The notes below the pieces were generated by a model, which was given only the letters and a program-made list of their open reading frames with translations, did no database searches and was not told the DNA's origin. Of a DNA stretch of 64,000 nt, positions 1 through 9,800 are shown one piece after another (position 1 is the stretch's first letter; every line of letters starts with the position of its first letter). The stretch comes from Triparma columacea (taxonomy: Eukaryota; Sar; Bolidophyceae; Parmales; Triparmaceae). A program made the translations under genes and the position numbers. The stretch covers positions 4,886 through 68,885 of the forward strand of contig BRYA01000072.1 in assembly GCA_030267965.1 (NCBI GenBank). The letters run 5' to 3'.

Positions 1-1214
1 GGGGGTTTGCGTTGGTTGTCGTTTGGTTGTAAAATTGTTAGGGCGAAGGGCCCCGGGGTGGTTCGTTTCGCTCACCTCTTGCTCCATCTCGCGCTGTTAA
101 GGTCGCCCATGCTTTTAATCTCCCCCGCCTTGTTAGCCTTCCATAGCCATCCCCCGTCTCTACCTATCACTTCACTCATATCACCCTCGCTTCGCGCGGA
201 TGGTGAAGTTGTTGCAGCCTCATACTCGAATGAGGGATCGAAGGGGGGGAGGTTTAGATCAACGGAAAGAGGGTTAGGGAGGGATCGGGGGGGGGGGAGG
301 TTGTAGTTTTGGTAAGTACTTGAATTATCGGAGGCTACGGAAGGGGAGTCTTGAGCGTGGGGTGGGGAGGGGGTGTAGGGAGAGAGGTAGAGAGGGGGGA
401 GGGAGTGGGTTGAATTGGGGGGAGATGTTGTTGTTGTTGTAGGGTCATTTAGTTGGGCGTTGTTGTCATTGTTGGTGGTGGGAGGGTTGTAGTTGTGTGT
501 CTGTGTATGTGTCTGTGTGTGTCTCTGAGTGTGTCTTTCATTTGTATTGCTTCCAATGTTTCCATTGTCGTTGCTTTCATAATTCTGTGTGACATTATAT
601 TCATTCTAAGAGGTTGTTTGTGTGATATTATTGTAGTGTTAGGGTAGTGTTAGTATATTTGAGAGTATCGTCTTAATTTAATGTTCTAAAAGCAGCGTGT
701 GATGGATATTGAAGGGATTTGCTCAAATTGTGGCCTCATTTTGGGGTTCCTCTCTTATCCTCATTTTATCCTCAAATAACACACAATACGATACACACAC
801 ACACCACACACAACTATTACTATATAACTTAGAAATATATGCATCAAATTGGAATATATACGCACATCTAACACATTTTCAGCCATTGCTAGAATGCTCG
901 AAGGAGAATGAAAAGTGCGGCCACAGAAAATTGAGAAGAAATCAGTGTTTCGTCAGGAAAACACGTATTCTGCTCTATATCACTATTACACTAATATAAC
1001 AGTTGTAACACGCAGTTATATACTCAATATCAGCGAATATATCATCAAATACGTCATAAGTACTCAATTTGGAGAGAAATAAACCACACTCCAACACATC
1101 TTCGACGACCTTTCTCTAAACATCATCAAAATCTATCCTTCCTTTCAATCTCCTTCATTCAATACACCTTTCTTCACTACATACATACATACATACACAC
1201 ATACAAACACAAAT
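1..1214. other. Gene-poor 5' flank, low complexity
   Basis: I see no convincing gene here. The first 530 bases are G-rich with runs of seven to nine G, then come CA-rich (about 785-815) and AT-rich stretches, and a short TACA microsatellite (about 1179-1206) just before the P450 start codon. Short open frames exist but are low-complexity translations without domains. The last few hundred bases presumably hold the promoter and 5' UTR of the P450 gene. Confidence 0.6.
1179..1206. repeat. TACA tetranucleotide microsatellite
   Basis: About six TACA/CACA units lie immediately upstream of the P450 start codon. This is a simple sequence repeat, probably in the promoter or 5' UTR. Confidence 0.7.
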
Positions 1215-2930
1215 ATGACACAATACACCTCTCAAACATTAGACCCAAACCACTACCACTCTGACCACTCCTACCCATCCTACCACTCCTACCAATGGCA
1301 AGATCCACTACTCCCCACATTCCTTCTTCCCTCCCTCTTAACTCACATTCCCACCAGACTCGCCAATCTCCCATCCCTCCCATCCCTCCCTTCCCTCCCT
1401 GAAACACTCCTCTCAAACTCCTTCCTACAAACCTCAATTCTCTCTCCCTCAATCAAAATATCCTCAATAACAATATCCTCACCCTTCACTACTACCATCC
1501 TCCTCCTCCTTCTCCTCCTCCTCCTTCTCCCACTTCTCTACTACCTCCTCTTCTCCCCCCCCTCTCCCCCAATCCCCGGTATCCCTCACCACGTATCCCG
1601 TACTTCCTTCCCTCTCCGTTTCCTCCGTAGCTTATCAATATTCCCCTCCCCCCCTCCCTCCCCCCGCTTACCCCTCGGCGTCTCAATATCCCGTCGTTCC
1701 CACCTCACCTCCGGTCCCCTTGGAATGTACACAACTTCGTTCCCACCGTTCACTACGCTACTAAACTGCCCTACAAACGCCTCCATATCAGACGTACTAA
1801 CGTCCAGAGAACACGGGGGAAGGAAGGGTGGTGAGTACGATCATTTCAGTGAAACGTTATTCGGGGAATCCGTATTCACCGACGTTACTGACGGGTTTAT
1901 TAACAGGGTAAAGAGGAAGAGTTTGAAAGGTTGTTTCTTCTCTGGTTTACACCTATCCTCCGTCTCCGATACTGTGGACGATATATGGGAGTACCGTAAG
2001 TCCTCCTTAATAGGGGTTGTTAAAACGTTAGATTGGGCACAGCAGTTTAGTCTGGACTTCATCACACTCTACCTATCAGGTCTTACCCCCTCAACAATAG
2101 CCTTATTAAACCTCACGTCAGCCAGGTTAGAGTTCCTTAAATCCTCCAACTTACTACGCACGAAAATACTAGAAGTAGCGAGAGACCCAATGTACAGGGT
2201 TTTACCTAAAATTGCGTACTATAAGGTTACGAGGAGAGGGAGGGGGGTTAAGGATTTATCTAGGAAATGTAAGGCTTACGCAGAACTCGTGTGCCGAAAT
2301 TGTCTACCTGGTAGTCCATTAGAATCACTCCTACACCGCCTCCAGGGTGAAGGGTTTGGTGAGGGTGGTATGAAGAGTTCGGAAATAGGAAGTTACTCAA
2401 TAGACGAAGTAACAACACTACTATTCGCAGGTACCGACACTACCTCCAGCTCAATATCATGGTTAGTTAACGACGTGTCCGCTATCTCTGACCAGGAGAT
2501 GGCAAAGGGGGGGGGGATTGAAAGGGAATGGATGGTTAAAGAAAGCGCGAGACTTCACCCACCTGCACCGTTCGTTGTTAGGAGGATTCTAAGGGGGGCG
2601 AAGGTGGGGGGGATAACTATGACAAAAAACGTCACTGCGGTATGCTGGATAAACGCAGCAGGAAGAGAGGAGAAGGTATGGGGGAAAGATTGTGGAGTAT
2701 GGAAGTGGAAAAGATGGGGGGATATTAAGGGGGGGGAACTTATGACATTCGCTAAAGGACCGAGAAGCTGCTTGGGGCAGGCGGTGGGGAGGAAGGTTGT
2801 GAGGAGGGTCTTTGAAAGAATTGTAAGGGAGAAACGATGGAGGAAAATTGGGGGAGAGGAAATCGAGGAAAGAGGGGGGTTTACTGACACACCGGAGAAA
2901 GGGGGGTGGGCGGAGTTTGAGGATGTTTGA
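1215..2930 (+). CDS. Cytochrome P450 monooxygenase, single exon
   Basis: A 571-aa haem-thiolate monooxygenase that would use O2 and reductase electrons to oxidise a lipophilic substrate at the ER. Seen: a Leu-rich membrane anchor near residues 92-113; the I-helix motif AGTDTT at 405-410; the K-helix ExxR (E443-R446) within KESARLHPP; and the haem loop FAKGPRSCLG at 512-521 with Cys519 as axial ligand. The first 90 residues are Pro/Ser-rich low complexity. No intron is needed, unlike almost all neighbours. The stretch between ExxR and the Cys loop is short and Gly/Lys/Trp-rich, so the meander region is divergent. Subfamily and substrate (sterol, carotenoid or fatty acid) cannot be assigned. 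Convergent with the next gene, with 78 bp between stops. Confidence 0.88.
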   Translation: MTQYTSQTLDPNHYHSDHSYPSYHSYQWQDPLLPTFLLPSLLTHIPTRLANLPSLPSLPSLPETLLSNSFLQTSILSPSIKISSITISSPFTTTILLLLLLLLLLPLLYYLLFSPPSPPIPGIPHHVSRTSFPLRFLRSLSIFPSPPPSPRLPLGVSISRRSHLTSGPLGMYTTSFPPFTTLLNCPTNASISDVLTSREHGGRKGGEYDHFSETLFGESVFTDVTDGFINRVKRKSLKGCFFSGLHLSSVSDTVDDIWEYRKSSLIGVVKTLDWAQQFSLDFITLYLSGLTPSTIALLNLTSARLEFLKSSNLLRTKILEVARDPMYRVLPKIAYYKVTRRGRGVKDLSRKCKAYAELVCRNCLPGSPLESLLHRLQGEGFGEGGMKSSEIGSYSIDEVTTLLFAGTDTTSSSISWLVNDVSAISDQEMAKGGGIEREWMVKESARLHPPAPFVVRRILRGAKVGGITMTKNVTAVCWINAAGREEKVWGKDCGVWKWKRWGDIKGGELMTFAKGPRSCLGQAVGRKVVRRVFERIVREKRWRKIGGEEIEERGGFTDTPEKGGWAEFEDV

Positions 2931-3008
2931 GGTGAAGGGGGGGGCGGTTATCTTGTATCTTTTATAAGTGTATTCATTCACAACAAACAAAGTAACTATG
3001 ACTTTACT

Positions 3009-3614
3009 TTAAAAGATGAACGGTATCATGTTCTTCTTCCTCTTCCACCCATCGAACTTATCCTCGCTCCACCTCTGGTTGCTCACGCTCCTCCCCGCCA
3101 AATAGCAGGCCATCCCCAAGGCAGCGAGGTAAGCGTTAAGATGGTGACAGACTGCGCCGAAACTAAACCATGATATTACCTCGAAGAAATAGTGGGGACT
3201 AACACAGAGGGAGAACAGGCCACCGGAGGGAAGGACGTAGCGGGATGATACAACCTGGCCTTTGGTACCCGACACCCTCAAGCTCGCAAGCAGATAGTGG
3301 TGGTAAAAGTTCCCAGCCTGTCCAAATACAAAGCCCAACAGCGCAACGACAGGTATGCCCCCTCCGTAAGCCGCCACGGTCCTCTGTTGTAGTAGGACCG
3401 ATCCGCTGGTGATGGCGTATGTTGTCGCGATTAGGGACGCTATTGATAGTGGCATAGTACCGCTATATTTGTGAAGGAAGGACACCTCGAGAACGCGTTT
3501 ACCAAAGTGGAGGATTAAAAGGAAAGAGGAAAGGTGCTCGCGACCGTTTAGTGATGGGGAGGTTAAGAAGGATATTAGGGATACTAAGAGGGCGGGAGTG
3601 TAGATTATAAGCAT
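3009..3614 (-). CDS. TECR / steroid 5-alpha-reductase family C-terminal domain protein
   Basis: A 201-aa membrane protein resembling the reductase domain of very-long-chain enoyl-CoA reductase (TECR/Tsc13) and the 3-oxo-5-alpha-steroid 4-dehydrogenase family, which reduce a C=C bond with NADPH in the ER. Seen: HFGKRVLEVSFLHKYSGTMP, which matches the TECR pattern HFxKRxLExLFVHxxSxxTMP; GNFYHHYLL; a PHYFFEVISWFSFG segment; and the family-typical end WKRKKNMIPFIF, with several hydrophobic spans between. The family is usually near 300 aa and has an N-terminal ubiquitin-like or membrane part that is missing here. The frame stays open upstream of the ATG, so a 5' exon between 3615 and about 3750 is possible. 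Either the model is 5'-incomplete or the gene is short; substrate class is unresolved. Confidence 0.7.
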   Translation of the reverse strand: MLIIYTPALLVSLISFLTSPSLNGREHLSSFLLILHFGKRVLEVSFLHKYSGTMPLSIASLIATTYAITSGSVLLQQRTVAAYGGGIPVVALLGFVFGQAGNFYHHYLLASLRVSGTKGQVVSSRYVLPSGGLFSLCVSPHYFFEVISWFSFGAVCHHLNAYLAALGMACYLAGRSVSNQRWSEDKFDGWKRKKNMIPFIF

Positions 3615-4012
3615 ACCAGAACGACTTGATATTGAAGAGGTGGGGGAAGAGGAGGTGGGAGGTAAGGCAAAACGACTGTAGGGGGTTGGAGAGCTGAGAT
3701 CGAGGTATGTGGGAGTTGGTTAGATGTGTGGATTGGGGAATGAGCGCAGTTTTAGTTGAGGTGACGCGAGTGGGATTGAGAATCAGCTCAACTTTCAGTG
3801 AGCGACCCGACTCAGCTCACCTGATTTCCGCCCAATAGGATGCGCAGTACAAAATTTGGAAGCTTGTCAACGCTATAGAGCCAATGTTGGTGCCAACAGT
3901 TGGCATTAAGGGTGCCATTTGCGAAATTGGGGTTGTCAAGATCATTCCAATAAATTGGATCCTTGTCCTGACCCCTGGGGAATCCCCTATTCCGAAATTA
4001 TTCGATTGTTCC
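3615..4012. other. Divergent intergenic region
   Basis: This region separates the TECR-like gene (minus) from the coiled-coil gene (plus). It is expected to hold both promoters and perhaps a missed 5' exon of the TECR-like gene; a pyrimidine tract ending CTACAG on the minus strand near 3677 could be a splice acceptor. I recognise nothing else. Confidence 0.4.
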
Positions 4013-5043
4013 ATGTCCAAACGTGCCAAATCTGACTATATGACCCTATCACCTCGATCTTCTCGAAGTTATGCCACCCCACGTACCGACAATACAGCTC
4101 TGTACCCCGAAACCTCAGGTCTATCAACGTCATTTTCAGATAGACTTTCAAAGTACATCTCTGACTGTGATGTTCACGATGCAGCGTCAACGACATCATC
4201 GGTGTATCCTCAAGACCCCCTCAATCTGCCAGAGCAGTTATTCACGCCCTCGAAGGCAGATTCGTTCCCCTCCTCCTCCACCTCAATCCCCCCTTTCCGC
4301 TCCTCCTCCTTCAACCTCCTGAGAAGGAGCGTGAAGAACACAAGACGGAACAGCGAATTCAGCTCGAGGAGGACGCTGCAGACCTCGGTGGCGAATGTGG
4401 ATGGAGCTGGGGTGACCACGAGCACGCAAATTAGTGACCATTTCAGGTGAGAATGAAAGCAACAGAGTGGGGAGCGCAGCAACACGCAAAAACGAACCAA
4501 ACGTCATCGGCCTTCGTAACTTCGCTCCTCCCTCGTAGACGCTTGCGCCAAGTAGATCTTTTCAAGGTCGATAACGCCGTGAAGAACGTAAACTTCCTCC
4601 GCGACGATTGCCTTGACTCTGCCTTGCCCTCCGCCGGCCTGGGTAGGGACATCGAGGGCATCAATAGGCAGTTCGAGATCCTAGTATCCCAGGAAGCCAC
4701 GCGCGGAGATGCCTCAATCCAACAGAACGGACCATTGGTAATGGCAGAGCTGGAGCGCGTGAGGATGCTCAACCGCTCCCTGCGGGAGCGTAACGCGGTC
4801 GTTGAGGCCAAGATGGAGTATAATAGGAATCTGTACCAGCTGCATTGCAGGAGGATCAAGGACGAAGTCGTGAAGGATCTGCTCGTAATGTTCAAGCTCA
4901 TGTACACTGAGGACGGGAGGGTCACGTGGGCAAAGAGGGACTCCACGAACGGAGCTGTGTTTACCACGGATAACATCATTAAGGTCATGAACGAAATGAT
5001 GAAAGCACTGGACGTGCTTGAGAAGGTCGTAAAGTCAATGTAA
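4013..5043 (+). CDS. Unrecognised coiled-coil protein, two exons
   Basis: Exons 4013-4446 and 4539-5043, phase 2, intron GTGAGA...GTAG, 312 aa. I chose the ATG at 4013 (MSKRAKSDYM) because sequence further upstream reads as non-coding. The first 145 residues are Ser/Thr/Arg-rich and look disordered. The second half is helical and charged, with a likely coiled coil around ELERVRMLNRSLRERNAVVE and a helical end KVMNEMMKALDVLEKVVKSM. I do not recognise the family and assign no function. Convergent with the next gene; the stops are 150 bp apart. Confidence 0.65.
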
Positions 5044-5193
5044 TCCAAAATCAAGCAACTCTTTCAGAAACAACTTTGTGTTCGTTGTGTTTGTTTTGTG
5101 GTTGTGTGGTTGTGTGCGTTATGTGCATTATTTTAGTCGCAATATATATGCAAAAAAAGAAATACATACTCCCTTCCTTCCCCCTCTCCTACC

Positions 5194-8032
5194 CTATTTC
5201 AACCCGAACAGCACCGCCGAACAATTGACTATCTCGGTGATGTTGTTCTCAAAGTCTATAATCCCCGTGCCATCAATCTTGTCCCAAAAGACGTCGTTCT
5301 CATAAATCGCCCTGTATTGTCTTCCGTTGACGCAGACGACCCCCAGGACCAGGACGGTGGCCCACACTAGGTAGTTCACCGAGCCGGTAAAGACCTTTCC
5401 AATCACGGCGTCGGCGTCAACCTTGATGAGCATTTTGTCGACGAAGCTTCGAATGAAGTCCTCTGGGGCGAAGTCGAACTTGGAGCCCTTCTTGTCAATG
5501 TAAGAAGCGACGACGCTGGAGATGTTCTTCTTGATGAAATAAAATGGGAAGAATCCGGTTGTAGATGGATCTATGCTCATGACGTACGTGACGCGAGTGA
5601 ATGAACCTGGCTTAACCCCGATCGGGCTGCAGTCAGTGTAGTGCATTCCGTACACGAAGCCCCTGTTCCTGTACGCGTCATTATTTTTCTCCTTCCCTTC
5701 CCACGTAGCCGGCGCCCCTATAAGCAAGGCCTCCTCCGGCGAAAGAAATTCAACTTTATCAGCGATGACCGCGTCGGTATTCGCCATGCCAAAGGGGGTG
5801 CGGTTGTACTGGTATAGTACCCTCTCACGCTCCAGCGTCGTCAAATCTCCTGCATCAAGGATCTCCCTGGAGATTCTTTCATTCTCCTTGGCCTCTCCAA
5901 CAAAGTCCAAGTCGGACTTGAGAACGTCGTCAATGCTGCAGTTCTTCAATATGACCGATGCCATGAACGTCAAACTATCTTTCTTCCAAGGGCACGAAGC
6001 AAGCTTTTCCTTGCCCTCGTACTGGTGAACAGTGACGTTGCACAGTTTGCTTGTGTTGCAAGAAACCCAAAATTCTGATCTCTCCTGAAGCACGTCTAAG
6101 ATGTACGCTTTGGCGTCACTCAGCGCAGTCTCATTCGTGCAGTTTTCGTTGAGTAAGCTGGTGAGGTTCCCTGCCTTCGTATTTGACACCAATTTACTCA
6201 GGCTTTTTTTTATGGATGCACGGCGTCTTCGCAAGCTCTTTTCATGTACCAAAATCGAGGACTTGCTTCTCGCGGCCTTCTCGACACAACTTCGGAACAT
6301 AATTCTCTCAATCAAGAACCAGACGACTCTACTCAACACAACTATGCCGAGCGTTACTGCCATCTCTCCGAGGTTGGCGACATTCTCACTGCACTCGTCG
6401 TTCCGCGGTTCGAACAAGCAGGCGATATTGTCCGTACCCACTATCTTTGCCCCTATTAGGAATGCAAAGTAGGAGAAGGCAGCAAGGGCCTCCGCCACGG
6501 TGTCCACGGCTGCAATCGTAATGAGCTCTTCCAAAGTATGCAAATCGCTTAGGGGGAAGGGCCTCTTCATCCCAAAAATGTGCTGCAAGTACCACAGGGA
6601 AATCTCGTAGCCGCCGCAGTTCCTGAAGGCGCCCATAATCTCCTGGCATAGAAGGATCGTCCAGAATTTGAAGGACATGAACGGCACAATGAGGAAGAGG
6701 TACGTCTGCGTAATATCAATGACAAAGTAGAGAGGGAACATGATCGGGCCAGCAGTCTCAGTTGTGGCTGCCTTGAAAGCCATGGTCTCCCAGAGGAAAA
6801 CGAGAAGGATGGAGAACATAGTGATAGAGATAGATGCTATAATTTCGCGCCAATCATTCGCACCATCTTCCGAATCAGCATCAATGATCTCTGACGTGCC
6901 ATTTCTGTTGTACGTTCCCTGTTCTTCATCAGAAACCCCACTCTCGAGCATGGTGTCGCGAAGCAAAGTGAGAGCGTTGAGGGCGATGAGGAGGGTTGTG
7001 CAACAAATGTATAGATACGCAGTATTGCGCCTTGGTCGCCTGAGAATCCATCTTTTCCTTACACTCGAGCCGTCGAGGACAAAGTTAGTGAAGCAAATAG
7101 CAAGGAACACTAGAGAAAAAGACCCGGGAATAACAGAACGAGGAAGGTATCCGAAGTCGGAGCCCAAACAAGAAGCTGAAGTAAATATGATACCTCCAAC
7201 ATAAACGCGGTGGATGGCTTTCGATTCGTATATTTTGTGGTACTCTTCGAAGGTGAATTTCTCCAAGTCTTCGTCGCCATCGTTGTAATAATCGTCTATG
7301 TTCACCGAGGATGCTGTTTTCTCGTCCGCAGCGGTAAGCTCGTCCTCATCGTTGGATGTTTCAGTGGGATCTTTGACGTTCTTCCTCCTCGCAGACACAA
7401 TCAAGTGGTAGTGCTGCTCCTCCAACTCTTGCGTTTTTCTCTTCCATGCATAGTACAATGGTAATGAATAGAGAGGTATACATATGTTGCCGATCATACT
7501 ACGAAGAGCGCAGAGCGAAGTTGTTAGTAGTTAGCAACCTTCTAACGTTCGCAAACAGACATTCTCACCTGAGTACATTGATCTTCTTTTCCTCCGCAAA
7601 GGTCTCATAGTAGTCAGCGTGTCCACAGTCGTGCTCCAAAGCCTTCGCATCTTGCTGACTCCAAACAAAGAAATTGGCGATCCCAACAAGCACCACGATC
7701 CCAACAAAACCATTGTTTGTCAGTTTGTTTTCGAACAGCTGTGTGCCCCTGTTGCAGATGAAAGCAGTGTGGATGAACATGACTTGACACCCTCCGACAA
7801 TGGTTGAAAGAACAATCTGATACTGGCTTCCCTCTGTGAATGCCAGAACTGCCAATAGAACCCCACTCGCAACGTAAATGCTCGTGAATTTCAACGCTGT
7901 CAATCCGTCCCACATGCTAGTCTTTCCGAGCCCCGAAATTATACTCCTAACATCATCCTCAATGCTACCCCTCCGGTTACCCTTCGAGGCATGAACTACT
8001 GTGGTATGAGGAGAAGGTGAAACTTTATGCAT
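5194..8032 (-). CDS. Polytopic membrane protein with C-terminal START-like region
   Basis: Exons 8032-7569 and 7498-5194 (phase 2, intron GTGAGA...GTAG), 922 aa. About ten hydrophobic spans fill the first half, for example FTSIYVASGVLLAVLAF and TLGIVVLSRVVWFLIERI. They are followed by a basic cytosolic stretch (KSLRRRRASIKKSLSK) and a soluble region of about 220 residues. That region has the order expected of a START/Bet v1-like lipid-binding fold: a helix-rich entry, VLYQYNRTPFGMANTDAV, then FTRVTYVMSIDPSTTGFFP, which resembles the START stretch VTYV..DPKG..P. A last hydrophobic span (NYLVWATVLVLGVVCVN) sits near the C-terminus. A lipid-sensing or signalling role is inference only. A second, different START-like gene ends the window (62397 onward). 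Confidence 0.65.
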
Positions 8033-8661
8033 CGAGCCCGTAACTCACGCGACTCACGGGGGGAGGAGGACACAGGGGGAGGGGGCAGAAATTCCGTAAC
8101 AGAAAGGATGCTTACGAGGTATTTGAGACAGTTTGCGGAACCAGATGTCGAGTCACGAATCTACTGAAAAGAAGCTTGCACAGACAGTTTGTGCCGGAGA
8201 ACTTTGAGAACGGAGGTCGTAGGGGAGCACAGCGAGCCGGAGACCGGAGTTCCAAAATTCGGAGGCTCAAAAGTCGTGGTTTGGGTTGAAGAAGGTCCAC
8301 GTGAGTTTGATTCAGTAGTTGAAGAAGGTGGTCCACCTCAGAAACTGCACGAACTGCAAAAAATCATTAAAAATGAAAAAAATTCCTGCATGCCAACTGA
8401 CGCAACCGCACAAAAAACACCTTTGGCATTTATTCGCACCGTTTCATTTACAACAGCTTAGCGTCCCGCTAATCGTCCTTTTCGACTGCATCCTCCCATT
8501 TTTTTTTGCGACTTGATGGATTTTATAGGTTCAAGCTGTGGAAATTCGCAACATAATGCGATAGAAGAGGCAGTACCACCGCATCCATTGCGGCCTCAAA
8601 AAAAAAACGGTAGGAAAATTCTTAAAAGACAATTTATTTGTTCTGAATTGCATTAATTACC
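8033..8661. other. Divergent intergenic region
   Basis: About 630 bp between the START-like membrane gene (minus) and the TPGS2-like gene (plus). It contains purine-rich and A-tract sequence and short open frames without domains. No RNA gene or repeat was recognised. Both promoters are expected here. Confidence 0.5.
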
Positions 8662-9737
8662 ATGACCAGTGGGGGGGCAAGGGATGCCCTGGACTTCATA
8701 ACGAATGACATAGCCTCGTATCTTCCGACGCTCCCTGGAGTCTCGACATGCTCGTTGATGTCCTCGCCTCCCCTTTCTAAAGCCTCTAAGATTGTCCTTT
8801 TCGAGTCAACTCATGGGGTTACCTTGCCTGCAGACTTGCGGGTGATTTACGAGTGCGTGGGTGACGGGTTTTCCCTGAAATGGTATGCAAAGGCTGGGAG
8901 GGGTGTAGGTGTCAGCAGTGGGGAGTTCATGGACATGAGAAAAGGTAAGGTTTAGAGAGAGGTTCGGAAGGGGGGGGGGGGAGGGATGGAGGAAGTCACC
9001 GGGGTCCAGCAGCACATTTGTACAACCTGTCACTGTCGTTCTAACTATCGTCCACCGCAGCTGTGAACAAGTTCGGGGTTGCTACACCTGTCGAGCCCTC
9101 TTCGGGCTCGAATGAGACCAAGGTATCAGACCGAAATCAAGTCCTCGCAGGGAACGGCAAGATCAACGGAATAGACGACTTGGCTCCCGTCCCTATCGAC
9201 TGCCAGATGGATCCGACAGTGGCCTATCAGTACAGGATGGCTCATGGACCCAACTTCATTCCTCCTGTCCAGCCCCCTCCTTGTCCTGGCAACCTAAAGG
9301 CCTTCGCAATAGACAGTTTGCCAAATTATGGCTGTATTTGTATAGTTTACAACGCGGGTTACATTCCCGGAATACAGGTTCCCCCCGAGGACCACGATGC
9401 TGAGTGGCCTCCAAAGGAAACCACATCTATTTGGTTCAAAGATCGAAGTTGCCGGTTTTGGTACGTCGCCCCTGACGTCACAAGCTACTTGCGCCTTATG
9501 GTGGTCAATCTTTGCATAGTTGGTTGGTGGGGTGCATATTCGGACAGTGGTATGGATCCAGGGTCCAAGTTGCTGATGAGGAGGTTTGCGCCAGAGAGGA
9601 TGGTGGTGAACGAGGCATTTGGAATAAGGTATAATGATTGTGGTAGCAGTGGCAGTGGCAGTGGTGGCGGTGGCGGTGGTAGTGGCAGTGAAATGGTACA
9701 TATGGGAGGGGTGAGGGTGGGGGGGTTGACAGAATAG
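8662..9737 (+). CDS. TPGS2: Tubulin polyglutamylase complex subunit 2-like (TPGS2)
   Basis: Exons 8662-8944 and 9061-9737 (phase 1, GTAAGG...GCAG), 319 aa. TPGS2 is a non-catalytic subunit of the complex that adds glutamate chains to tubulin tails in axonemes and centrioles. Seen: an SMI1/KNR4-type start with GVTLPADLRVIYECVGDGFS followed by LKW, matching the TPGS2 pattern of Pro-Asp-Val/Leu, then DGFxxxW; and a second block SIWFKDRSCRFWYVAPDVTS followed by YLRLMVVNLCIVGWWGAYSD, which parallels the human EIWFLDR...YYRLLITHLGLPQWQYAF region. The C-terminal tail is Gly/Ser-rich low complexity. With IFT52 elsewhere in the window this supports a flagellated cell stage. The SMI1/KNR4 fold is broad, so TPGS2 is the best but not the only reading. 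Confidence 0.68.
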
Positions 9738-9800
9738 GAGGCTTGCGTAACCAATCTGCCCTTATTGGATATATTTCGTATGTGACATTTTCTTCTTTAT

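Noticed and set aside
7..306. Open frame in the G-rich beginning of the window
   Set aside because: Low-complexity translation, no domain, no splice or codon support.
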